DNA of 13,132 nt. Origin: Prevotellaceae bacterium UBA1743. Lineage in GTDB: Bacteria > Bacteroidota > Bacteroidia > Bacteroidales > Bacteroidaceae. The stretch lies in NCBI GenBank assembly GCA_002314945.1, contig DCHV01000087.1, positions 738-13,869 on the forward strand, written 5' to 3'. A model generated the notes under the pieces. It had not been told where the DNA came from. It searched no databases and saw only the letters and a program-made list of their open reading frames with translations. A program made the position numbers and the translations under genes. This document shows positions 1 to 6,328 of the stretch, in pieces. The stretch's first letter is position 1; every line of letters begins with the position of its first letter.

Positions 1-2
1 AG

Positions 3-278
3 TCACTCATTTACGCTGAAGAAGCTGACGTTCTCAATGTAGCTATGTTCGGTATGACAGCAAAAGAGTGGCGCGATGAAAATCCAGACAAGAAGGGAAA
101 CATCCGTGACTATGCCAGCATCAATGAGCTCATCTGCCTTTCGAACATGGAGAACCTCAATGCCGTATTCATCAACGATGGTATGCCGCAATACGAGCGG
201 CTCATCAAACTCAACCAGATAGCCATTCAGCAAATGAAGGTACTGGAAGATGTTGGAGGCAGAAACCTATTACAATAG
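3..278 (+). CDS. KilA-N domain protein, C-terminal part (5' end outside window)
   Basis: The reading frame is open from the window edge (frame of base 3) to the TAG at 276-278, so this is the last ~91 residues of a longer protein. An internal ATG at 45 is not a credible start, because the residues before it (LIYAEEADVLNVAMFG) belong to the family. The pattern of a Y-A-E/D-EAD-hydrophobic-NVA-FG stretch, then TAKEWR, NIRDYASINEL and LSNMENLNA, matches the C-terminal region of KilA-N proteins common in Bacteroidetes (recalled family resemblance). KilA-N is a DNA-binding domain of phage and mobile-element proteins; the N-terminal DNA-binding part is not in the window. The stop lies only 6 bp before the next start, so the two genes are probably co-transcribed. 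What the protein does in the cell is unknown. Confidence 0.75.
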   Translation, partial: SLIYAEEADVLNVAMFGMTAKEWRDENPDKKGNIRDYASINELICLSNMENLNAVFINDGMPQYERLIKLNQIAIQQMKVLEDVGGRNLLQ

Positions 279-284
279 AACGTT

Positions 285-1013
285 ATGGCAAAGAAATATA
301 CCCAAGCGCAACAAGTCATAGATACACTACGAGAACATGGTGGATATGCGACACTCGGCAACCTCTATCATCTTGTAGATACTTCTGCATGGCCAACAAA
401 AACGCCCAATGAGTCAATACGCAGAATTGTTCAGCAATCGGATGAGATATTCAAGATTCAGCCGGGATTGTGGGCATTGGAAGAATGTCGTGAAGAGGTG
501 ATGCGCAAGTTTAATATAGCAACAAAAAAGGCAGAAGATGACGAGCGATTCACTCATGGTTACTATCAGGGACTTATCATTGAGATTGGCAACATGCGTA
601 ACTACACGACATACGTCCCTGCACAAGACCAGAACCGGAAATTTCTTGAGAAACCGCTTGTTGAAATTTGCACAACTGTTCATATTCCAGAATTCTCATT
701 TAACGAGTTGGTCAATCGTGCAAAGACAGTTGATGTTATTTGGTTCAATGAACGCAAAATGCCGAATAGCTTCTTTGAGGTCGAACACTCAACAGATATA
801 CAGAACTCTGTAACCAAATTTTGTGACTTACAGGATTTTCACAGCCGTTTTCTCATTGTTGCTCCCAAGAACAGACGAGAACAATTTGAAAAGGTAATGA
901 GTCATACAGCATTCAAGGACATTAAAGAAAGAGTCGGTTTCCATACTTACGAAGACATCTCCAAACAATACGACATGATGTGCGAAGCTCGTGAAAACGG
1001 CGGTTTTATATAA
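285..1013 (+). CDS. Winged-helix/HARE-like protein with PD-(D/E)XK-like nuclease domain
   Basis: A 242-residue soluble protein with no signal peptide. Residues about 5-67 look like a winged-helix or HARE-HTH module: a QVIDTLREHGG helix, a TKTPNES turn, then FKIQPGLWALEE, the usual closing strand. Residues about 90-220 carry a nuclease-like pattern: E100 in a helix, D150 in the strand VDVIW, then FFEVEHST with E165 and E167, followed by a helix with LQDF and a strand FLIVAPKNRR. The order D...ExE, followed by a strand ending VAP-x-x-R-R, matches a PD-(D/E)XK-type family in which the usual lysine is replaced by glutamate (recalled, not searched). It sits between a KilA-N gene (6 bp away) and a DpnA-like methyltransferase, the place a restriction subunit would occupy. 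DNA cleavage is therefore likely but unproven. It does not resemble DpnII or DpnI. Confidence 0.7.
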   Translation: MAKKYTQAQQVIDTLREHGGYATLGNLYHLVDTSAWPTKTPNESIRRIVQQSDEIFKIQPGLWALEECREEVMRKFNIATKKAEDDERFTHGYYQGLIIEIGNMRNYTTYVPAQDQNRKFLEKPLVEICTTVHIPEFSFNELVNRAKTVDVIWFNERKMPNSFFEVEHSTDIQNSVTKFCDLQDFHSRFLIVAPKNRREQFEKVMSHTAFKDIKERVGFHTYEDISKQYDMMCEARENGGFI

Positions 1014-1020
1014 AATTTGT

Positions 1021-1159
1021 GATCATTTTTTAACATTGACAAAAATTATTCGTACTGATAATCTTTTGATTTAGAAAATATTTAAAATCATTGGGAATGA
1101 TCTTTTTTGATCAAAAAAGTTAATTTTTGATCTATTCACTTCTTATCAATATTCTGATC
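1021..1159. promoter_or_regulatory. GATC-rich control region before the DpnA-like gene, with perfect palindrome
   Basis: This very AT-rich gap contains GATC at 1021, 1099, 1109, 1129 and 1156, five in 139 bp where chance predicts roughly one per 256 bp. Three of them are spaced 10 and 20 bp apart, one and two helical turns. The site at 1109 is the centre of a perfect 18-bp palindrome at 1102-1119 (CTTTTTTGATCAAAAAAG), and TTTTTGATC recurs at 1124-1132. The sites lie around the putative promoter box at 1161-1168 of a methyltransferase whose closest recognisable relatives methylate GATC. A methylation-sensitive operator for autoregulation is the natural inference. The palindrome could instead act as a weak terminator of the upstream genes. 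Confidence 0.5.
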
Positions 1160-1160
1160 G

Positions 1161-1168
1161 TACTTTTG
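1161..1168 (+). promoter_or_regulatory. Putative -7 box (TACTTTTG) of the methyltransferase gene
   Basis: TACTTTTG fits the Bacteroidetes -7 consensus TAnnTTTG. No good TTTG lies 19-21 bp upstream, so the -33 part is poor, as expected for a regulated promoter. Transcription from it would begin only a few bases before the ATG at 1178, giving an almost leaderless message. Confidence 0.45.
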
Positions 1169-1177
1169 TGCCCCGGT

Positions 1178-2218
1178 ATGAGGTACAACGTGACGATACA
1201 AGAGACACTTGCCAAGACTGTGCAGGTAGAGGCCGTCTCTATGCATGATGCAAAGATGGCCGTTAGTCAGTTGTATCGAGATAGCAACATAATATTATCT
1301 GCAGAGGATTATATTGACACAGAGATTACAGTTGATTACAACAGATCCTACTACAAATCCCCCACAGGCGACTTCACCCTTATTCAAGGGGATTGCGTTG
1401 AGACCCTCTCGAAGTTCAAGTTCGGCTTTGACATGGTGTTTGCAGACCCTCCTTACTTTCTCTCGGGTGGTGGCATAAGCTGTCAGAGTGGTAAGGTGGT
1501 GTGTGTGGACAAGGGAGAATGGGATAAGCCTACGACACCAGAGGAGATGGATGCTTTCAACCTTCGCTGGCTCTCCTCCGTGCGTGACCACATGAAGGAG
1601 AATGCTACCATCTGGATTTCGGGCACTCATCACAATATCTTCAGCGTACAGCAACAATTGCTTAAACTTGGCTTCAAGATTCTGAACGTGATAACATGGG
1701 CAAAGACCAATCCACCACCAAACATCTCTTGCAGGTACTTCACCTATAGTACTGAGTTCATCATCTGGGCACGTAAATCGCAAAAGGTGGCACATTATTT
1801 CAACTATGACTTGATGAAGCAACTCAACGAGGACAAGCAGATGACCGACGTGTGGAGACTGCCTGCCATTGCACAATGGGAAAAGTCGTGTGGAAAACAT
1901 CCCACACAGAAGCCTTTGGGTGTATTGGCTCGCCTTATTCAGGCATCCTCGGAGCCTGGTGCATGGATTCTCGACCCATTCAGCGGAAGTGCGACAACTG
2001 GAATTGCAGCAAACCTCCTTGGCAGACGTTATCTCGGATTGGAGATAGAGGACGAGTTTCTTGCCATGAGTAAGGCACGACGTAAGGAGATAGAGAATCA
2101 TCAAGTGCGTACAGATTACCTTGAACGACTGGTAAAGGCAAAGATAATCCTGCCACCTGATAATGTCTTTGTGGCTGACTCTTCGGAATATATGTATGGC
2201 GTGCCTTGGTTGCTGTAA
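1178..2218 (+). CDS. DpnA-like DNA adenine methyltransferase with N-terminal DpnD/PcfM-like domain
   Basis: A 346-residue protein predicted to transfer a methyl group from S-adenosylmethionine to adenine N6, probably in GATC. The catalytic motif DPPYFLSGGG is at residues 90-99, followed by VDKGEWDK, WISGTHHNI, TWAKTNPPPN, YFNYDLMK and GKHPTQKP (239-246). The AdoMet-binding motif DPFSGSATTG is at 266-275. This beta-class order and these phrases closely match DpnA (M.DpnIIB) of Streptococcus pneumoniae, which also methylates single-stranded DNA. Residues 1-50 (MRYNVTIQETLAKTV... SAEDYID) resemble the DpnD/PcfM family, so the protein reads as a fusion. Motif I has alanine at position 272 where FxGxG has glycine. 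A tail of about 45 residues follows the methyltransferase fold. The ATG at 1178 is preferred over an in-frame TTG at 1127, because the DpnD-like domain begins exactly there and a promoter box lies between them. Confidence 0.88.
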   Translation: MRYNVTIQETLAKTVQVEAVSMHDAKMAVSQLYRDSNIILSAEDYIDTEITVDYNRSYYKSPTGDFTLIQGDCVETLSKFKFGFDMVFADPPYFLSGGGISCQSGKVVCVDKGEWDKPTTPEEMDAFNLRWLSSVRDHMKENATIWISGTHHNIFSVQQQLLKLGFKILNVITWAKTNPPPNISCRYFTYSTEFIIWARKSQKVAHYFNYDLMKQLNEDKQMTDVWRLPAIAQWEKSCGKHPTQKPLGVLARLIQASSEPGAWILDPFSGSATTGIAANLLGRRYLGLEIEDEFLAMSKARRKEIENHQVRTDYLERLVKAKIILPPDNVFVADSSEYMYGVPWLL

Positions 2219-2263
2219 CAGAATTGAATCTTGGTATTGCCCATGATTCTGACAAACACATAC

Positions 2264-2303
2264 CGCCTGAGGAGAAATTCCCGGGCGTTTTTTGATTTTT
2301 TTT
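2264..2303 (+). terminator. Intrinsic terminator after the methyltransferase gene
   Basis: A hairpin spans 2264-2287: CGCCTGAGGA pairs with TTCCCGGGCG around a GAAA tetraloop, with one mismatch and two G-U pairs. It is followed by six T, then GA and eight T. It lies 46 bp after the methyltransferase stop and separates that gene from the next promoter. Confidence 0.8.
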
Positions 2304-2315
2304 AAGGGAGAAAAA

Positions 2316-2347
2316 TTTGCTGAATCGGAGTTGTTCCTGTATCTTTG
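2316..2347 (+). promoter_or_regulatory. Bacteroidetes-type promoter of the HIRAN-like gene
   Basis: TTTG at 2316-2319, a 20-bp spacer and TATCTTTG at 2340-2347 match the TTTG/TAnnTTTG consensus perfectly. Transcription should start near 2352, leaving a leader of about 100 nt before the ATG at 2450. The leader contains a possible 13-residue ORF (2377-2418). Confidence 0.8.
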
Positions 2348-2449
2348 CAAACAGTGAGTTTGCCTCTGGGAAGCGTATGCCCACGTACTCCTCGGGGATG
2401 ATGAGAAGTGAAGAATAACGAAGTACGAAAACGAAAAAGAAAACAATAT

Positions 2450-3970
2450 ATGACAGTTGAACTGACCATAGTAGGCATTAGGAACTATTGTGAAGGAGGT
2501 GAAGAGGGTTATCCCGTCCTCTTCGCCCGCCTGCCGATAGATAGCATCGTATATCTCAGGAAAGAGCCTACGGGCTCAAGATTTCCAGGCAGTGTGTCTG
2601 TGTGGGATGATAATAATCGGCAGATTGGAAATATCTCGAAGACAGAGCGTCGATTTATCGAACTGGAAATAACGGAGGGTGAAATGCTTCCTGCCATGAT
2701 AAGCGGTCATTCGGCAGAGCATAACTGCATGTACATCAAGGCTGAAAATACGAAGGGTTTCAAGGAGCCATTCATACGGGAAATAAAGCTGATGGAAGAT
2801 GAAACCGTCTTCCCATTGACCGACTATGATCAGAAAATCCAGCAGTTTACTGCAATGATGAAGACCAAGATAAAGATGCTGAAAGATGGCATGGTCAAGA
2901 ATGCAGAATCATTGCTGGCAACTGCTCACGAATATGCCTTGTACTGCTGTGAGTCGTTGGATGGAGAGACTTCGTTCAATAGAGAGGATATTCTCAGGGA
3001 TTTGAAAAGCCTTGCTGTAACATACCCTGAACTAAACGAAGTGCATTCGGCTATTTTTGAGCGGCACAAGGATGTCGGCAGGAGATACAACGATGTGAAG
3101 ACAAAGGCTTATCTGGATCAATATAACCGTATAAAGGAAAAGGCTTTCAGCGTGGAGGGCAACTCGCGTTCGCAGATGGATGATTATGTCGAGAAACTGA
3201 AATTTGCCAATAGTGGCAAATTGAGCAAGGAGGTGATAGAAAAGGAGATAGCGAACCTGTCCGAACTTCTTGCCAATGAAATGATGAAAAGTTTCGAGAA
3301 GAATACAGAGACGGATGAAACCTTCGCCACGGCATTGTATTCGCTCAATTATAGCATGACAGGTATCTACCGGCTTTACACAAGAAGAATCAAACTGGAT
3401 TATCTGAAGGCATATATTCAGGGATTTGAAAGTGACTTTCATACAGATGATCCACAGCCCTCTGCGGAACAATCTTTCGAGAATCTCATTTTCGATTATG
3501 GAATATTCGATACCAGTGCCCGTGTGGTGCGGCTGAGGGATGAGATAGGGGCGAGAATCAGGGGTGCAGAACTCTCGGATGCAGGTAGGTTTGATGATGA
3601 GAGAGCTCGGATAGATCCCGCGAAGCAGAATGAGTGGTACTACATCTGGAAGATGCTTGCCGAGTCAAAGCTGCTGAATCGCAAGGCTACGGTCAGGGAG
3701 TTCCTGAGGCAGATGATGTCGTGGTTCCCCGAGGTGTTCGAGGCGGAGGCTGACGATACACAGAAATCGGATGCTGTAATAAGGATGGAGAAGTCCATCT
3801 CGGCCGAAAAGAAACTGTGGTGCAAGAATGGAGTGGAGACTCCGTTCAGGGATATGAATCATACCTGGAAGGCGTTGTACATCGACCCAAGGAAGTTCCA
3901 GCAGATGTATCCGGTATGCAAAGAACTGTTCCATGCCCTACAGAATCTGAAATCGGAAATTCCAGCATGA
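2450..3970 (+). CDS. Unknown 506-residue protein with HIRAN-like N-terminus
   Basis: I do not recognise the whole protein. Residues 1 to about 100 are beta-rich (TVELTIVGIRNY, then VYLRKEPTGSR, VSVWDDNNRQIG, ITEGEMLPAMISGH) and resemble a HIRAN domain, a small fold found with helicases and nucleases that bind DNA ends or single strands; this is a fold-level inference. Residues about 125-340 are highly charged and mostly helical, with possible coiled coil around 200-280. Residues about 395-500 form a second helical region (EWYYIWKMLAE... FLRQMMSWFPEVFE). No signal peptide or membrane segment is seen. The reading frame extends upstream to a GTG at 2408, but those extra residues are a lysine/arginine run with no domain character, so ATG 2450 is chosen. 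The gene has its own strong promoter and follows a terminator, so it is independent of the methyltransferase, though it may belong to the same defence-like cluster. Confidence 0.7.
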   Translation: MTVELTIVGIRNYCEGGEEGYPVLFARLPIDSIVYLRKEPTGSRFPGSVSVWDDNNRQIGNISKTERRFIELEITEGEMLPAMISGHSAEHNCMYIKAENTKGFKEPFIREIKLMEDETVFPLTDYDQKIQQFTAMMKTKIKMLKDGMVKNAESLLATAHEYALYCCESLDGETSFNREDILRDLKSLAVTYPELNEVHSAIFERHKDVGRRYNDVKTKAYLDQYNRIKEKAFSVEGNSRSQMDDYVEKLKFANSGKLSKEVIEKEIANLSELLANEMMKSFEKNTETDETFATALYSLNYSMTGIYRLYTRRIKLDYLKAYIQGFESDFHTDDPQPSAEQSFENLIFDYGIFDTSARVVRLRDEIGARIRGAELSDAGRFDDERARIDPAKQNEWYYIWKMLAESKLLNRKATVREFLRQMMSWFPEVFEAEADDTQKSDAVIRMEKSISAEKKLWCKNGVETPFRDMNHTWKALYIDPRKFQQMYPVCKELFHALQNLKSEIPA

Positions 3971-4388
3971 CACTTATCTGGGGCTAAGCACTTATCCATC
4001 AACCCAAAGGGGATCACCCGTAAAAATGTGTGTTCAGTCATTGTTCATAAGACAAAAACCTAAAAAACACTTTGTGATGGCTTTCTATAGAGTTCTCTTC
4101 GAGACCTCTGTATCTGAGTGCTCCTTCCTCCGCTGGTAAGCAAGCTTCCCATCTGATGAAGGTTCACTCATCTACCAAGCCATCCCAAAGCGATAAACCA
4201 ACCGCTCGTTCCTCGCTAATAAACCATTTTTCCTTTGTCAAGAGGCGAGAGTCCAGAAAGGGTTTTTTGTCGCCTGCCCTGAGCTTTGTCGAAGGGTTTT
4301 TTGTTGAAATCTTCACTAAAAATCCCGACTAAAGAACTTGCGAAACGTGAATAACCATAGAAATAACATGAAAATATAAGCTTGGTTC
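3971..4388. other. Non-coding stretch between the HIRAN-like gene and hipBA
   Basis: No credible gene is seen on either strand in about 490 bp up to the hipB start. The stretch holds an inverted repeat AGGCGA (4243-4248) / TCGCCT (4270-4275), a repeated T-tract element (4258-4304, listed separately) and the hipBA promoter region at its right end. All short frames are interrupted by stops, so it may be a decayed gene or a repeat landing site. Confidence 0.5.
4258..4304. repeat. Direct repeat of AAGGGTTTTTTGT around a CCCTGAGC...GAAGGG element
   Basis: AAGGGTTTTTTGT occurs at 4258-4270 and again at 4292-4304, with a 34-bp period. The second copy overlaps the 20-base imperfect palindrome CCCTGAGCTTTGTCGAAGGG at 4277-4296, a form of the REP-like element (CCCTTCGACA-AGCTCAGGG type) seen dispersed in many bacterial genomes. 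The hairpin followed by a T-run could also stop transcription on the plus strand. Confidence 0.55.
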
Positions 4389-4420
4389 CTTGTTTGTTCC
4401 ACTACTTCTGATTATCTTTG
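4389..4420 (+). promoter_or_regulatory. Promoter of the hipB-hipA operon
   Basis: CTTG at 4389-4392, a 20-bp spacer and TATCTTTG at 4413-4420 give a good Bacteroidetes promoter. The expected transcription start is near 4425, about 40 nt before the hipB ATG. Confidence 0.7.
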
Positions 4421-4439
4421 CAAACGATAATATATTATC
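4413..4439. promoter_or_regulatory. Probable HipB operator: alternating TATC/GATA half-sites
   Basis: A perfect 14-bp palindrome GATAATATATTATC lies at 4426-4439, over the expected transcription start. The -7 box supplies another TATC half-site at 4413-4416, so TATC...GATA...TATC alternate through the promoter. E. coli HipB binds TATCC-N8-GGATA, so shared half-site letters and placement favour autorepression by the HipB-like protein (inference). Confidence 0.55.
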
Positions 4440-4463
4440 TGTATCAAGAATAATCTATGTGTT

Positions 4464-4796
4464 ATGAACAATATCTTGTCACAATTGGATAACTTTACAC
4501 TTTGCAACGAGGATGACATTGCCAAGGCTATGGCATCGGATTTCCGTAATCGTAGAATCGAGAAGAACCTTACGCGTGAAATGGTGGCGGAGAGATCCGG
4601 TGTTGCAGTAAGCAACATCGTACGCTTTGAGCAGAAGGGACTCATCTCGTTGAAGCACCTGATAGGAATAGCTATGGCTTTGGGGTACACGTCTGAAATC
4701 AAGAGTATCTTTGGCGACCCTAAATATTCCACTATGGATGAACTGACGCAAATCAGAAGGAACAAAGGTAAGACAAGGGCATATAAACAGTCATGA
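4464..4796 (+). CDS. hipB: HipB-like antitoxin, XRE-family DNA-binding protein
   Basis: A 110-residue protein. Residues about 23-75 form a Cro/C1-type helix-turn-helix: FRNRRIEKNLTREMVAERSG is helix 2, VAVSNIVRFEQKG the recognition helix, and LKHLIGIAMALG the closing helix. The C-terminal tail (about 80-110) is lysine/arginine-rich. It overlaps the HipA-like gene by 4 bp (ATGA at 4793-4796), the usual layout for translational coupling of antitoxin and toxin. As in HipBA systems, it should bind the operator near 4426 and neutralise the kinase. Function comes from family and context; no feature looks broken. Confidence 0.88.
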   Translation: MNNILSQLDNFTLCNEDDIAKAMASDFRNRRIEKNLTREMVAERSGVAVSNIVRFEQKGLISLKHLIGIAMALGYTSEIKSIFGDPKYSTMDELTQIRRNKGKTRAYKQS

Positions 4797-5911
4797 AGAA
4801 GATAGACAAATTGAGGGTGAAATATCATGGAAGGGTGGTTGGCACGCTGTCACTCACCCCTGATGACCGTTTGTGCGTTTTCGAATATGATGGCGCATGG
4901 TTATCCGGTGGTTTCAGTATTTCCCCATTGGAATTGCCTTTGAAGGCAGGACTGTTCATTGCTAAACCATCTCCTCTTTATGGTGATTTCGGAATCTTCG
5001 AGGACAGCCTGCCTGATGGCTATGGCAGATACCTGTTACACAAGGCTTTGCTAAGAGAAGGAATTGATGACGGAAGCCTGTCTGCCCTTGACAGGTTGAG
5101 TATAGTGGGTAACGGAGGAATGGGTGCATTGACTTATGAACCTATCACCCTCGTAGGTGGGGAAGAGGAGGCACAAGACTTCGACTTGCTACAGGAAAAG
5201 GCACTTGAAGTCTTGAGAGAACAGCAGGATACGGACGCAGGACTTCTTCTTTACAATAGTGGCAATAGTGGCGGATGCAGACCTAAGGCAATATTCTCAG
5301 ACGAAGAGGGCCATTGGTTGATAAAATTCCGTCACACATACGACCCACAGGATATGGGTAGGCAGGAGTTTCACTATAACGAGGTGGCCAGGAGGTGTGG
5401 CATCAATGTGCCTGATTTCAAGCTTGTCAAAGGAACGTATTTTGCCACAAAACGATTCGATATTGCGCAAAGTGGTGAACGCGTTCATGTCGCAACAGCA
5501 GGAGGATTACTTTGTCTGTCATTGCAGAATCCCGTCCTGGATTATGGCAACCTGTTAGCTCTTACCGGTTTTCTTACTCGGGAACCAAAGGATGTAGAGG
5601 AGATGTATCGTCGTATGGTATTCAACTACCTTACAGACAATAAGGATGATCATTGCAAAAACTTCAGCTACGTTGTGCAAAAAGACGGGCTGGGTAAATG
5701 GAGCTGGCGTCTCGCTCCTGCTTACGACCTGACCAGATGCTCTGAAGGGTACAATGGACAGCATGCCACATCGGTCAACAACACTGGCTTCCCAAAACTC
5801 GAAGATTTCCTTGCTGTTGGGACAAAGATAAAGATGACCAAGCAACGCTGTCTGGAAATAGTAGATGAGGTTCGTGTAAATTGCGAAGACCTATTGTCGT
5901 ACGAGATATAG
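4793..5911 (+). CDS. hipA: HipA-like serine/threonine kinase toxin
   Basis: A 372-residue HipA-fold kinase, somewhat shorter than the 440-residue E. coli protein. The N-terminal subdomain (1 to about 115) includes FEDSLPDGYGRYLL and LSIVGNGGMGAL. A glycine-rich nucleotide loop NSGNSGGCRPKAIF is at 155-168, and the ATP-lysine strand WLIKF at 175-179. The catalytic loop NKDDHCKN is at 283-290; D285 and N290 match D309 and N314 of E. coli HipA. The Mg-binding DLT is at 312-314 (D332 in E. coli). All key kinase residues are present, so it should be active. E. coli HipA phosphorylates glutamyl-tRNA synthetase and induces dormancy; the target here is unknown. It is translated from the hipB transcript through a 4-bp overlap. 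Confidence 0.9.
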   Translation: MKKIDKLRVKYHGRVVGTLSLTPDDRLCVFEYDGAWLSGGFSISPLELPLKAGLFIAKPSPLYGDFGIFEDSLPDGYGRYLLHKALLREGIDDGSLSALDRLSIVGNGGMGALTYEPITLVGGEEEAQDFDLLQEKALEVLREQQDTDAGLLLYNSGNSGGCRPKAIFSDEEGHWLIKFRHTYDPQDMGRQEFHYNEVARRCGINVPDFKLVKGTYFATKRFDIAQSGERVHVATAGGLLCLSLQNPVLDYGNLLALTGFLTREPKDVEEMYRRMVFNYLTDNKDDHCKNFSYVVQKDGLGKWSWRLAPAYDLTRCSEGYNGQHATSVNNTGFPKLEDFLAVGTKIKMTKQRCLEIVDEVRVNCEDLLSYEI

Positions 5912-5932
5912 TTCTTCGTCTGCTCCGTGGAT

Positions 5933-5958
5933 GTTAAAATGTTAAATGTTAAATTGGA
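5933..5958 (+). repeat. 26-bp repeat, copy 1 (GTTAAAT heptamers)
   Basis: The 26 bases at 5933-5958 (GTTAAAAT, GTTAAAT, GTTAAAT, then TGGA) are identical to 11920-11945. This copy starts 21 bp after the HipA-like stop; the second copy starts 12 bp after the RelE-like stop. An inverted run of the same heptamer lies at 6163-6183. Confidence 0.85.
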
Positions 5959-6162
5959 CGGATTGCGCCATGTGTAGTCCCTAAGAGAAGTTGAATGCTC
6001 TGGGGTGTTAATCTCATAGAATAAAAATGACAATCACGCGCGTTATATATATATTATTATCGATTAGAAGAAAGAAGTAAGTATATAAGAGTATAGGTAA
6101 GTGAAGGAACGTGAGTGGATTGAGGGATGAGGCTACAGGCTGAAAATGATAAATCGACCTGA

Positions 6163-6183
6163 TTTAACATTTAACATTTAACA
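6163..6183 (-). repeat. Inverted run of the GTTAAAT heptamer
   Basis: TTTAACATTTAACATTTAAC plus one A is the reverse complement of three consecutive GTTAAAT units. It can pair with the copy at 5932-5953, about 210 bases upstream. Confidence 0.8.
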
Positions 6184-6277
6184 CTCAACCTGTAGTCGGG
6201 TTAAGGAAGAATCCATTCAACTTTCTCTAAGGGATAACGGAATCCGGGACAAGGGGTCTCGCACTTCGGGACAACCC

Positions 6278-6308
6278 TTTGCGGGGTGGTGAAATGTCTG
6301 TACTTTTG
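6278..6308 (+). promoter_or_regulatory. Promoter of the small-protein operon
   Basis: TTTG at 6278-6281, a 19-bp spacer and TACTTTTG at 6301-6308 give a near-ideal Bacteroidetes promoter. The expected start near 6313 lies about 16 nt before the ATG of the 56-residue ORF, which supports that ORF being translated. Confidence 0.75.
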
Positions 6309-6328
6309 CACTGTGATTCGATACGGAC

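Larger units (their letters stand above)
5912..6277. other. Non-coding stretch with crossed inverted repeats
   Basis: About 365 bp without a credible gene. Beyond the heptamer repeats listed separately, it contains a pair at 5978-5997 and 6214-6234 that are inverted copies of each other with one mismatch and one indel (TCCCTAAGAGAAGTTGAATG on the left). A 12-bp pair at 6131-6142 and 6186-6197 matches at 10 positions when inverted. TGTAGTC is also repeated directly at 5973 and 6191. The core (6040-6110) is AT- and purine-rich. It could encode a structured RNA or be a small non-autonomous repeat element; I cannot decide which. Confidence 0.5.

Noticed and set aside
1127..1177. TTG start giving a 17-residue longer methyltransferase
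   Set aside because: The extra residues are hydrophobic with no family match, and a promoter box lies inside this stretch; the DpnD-like domain begins at ATG 1178.
1295..2446. Long minus-strand ORF (383 residues) opposite the methyltransferase
   Set aside because: It is antisense to a clearly conserved methyltransferase, runs across its terminator and the next promoter, and its translation shows no domain.
4077..4139. Short 20-codon ORF in the gap before hipB
   Set aside because: It stops after 20 codons, with no promoter or conserved motif; more likely chance.
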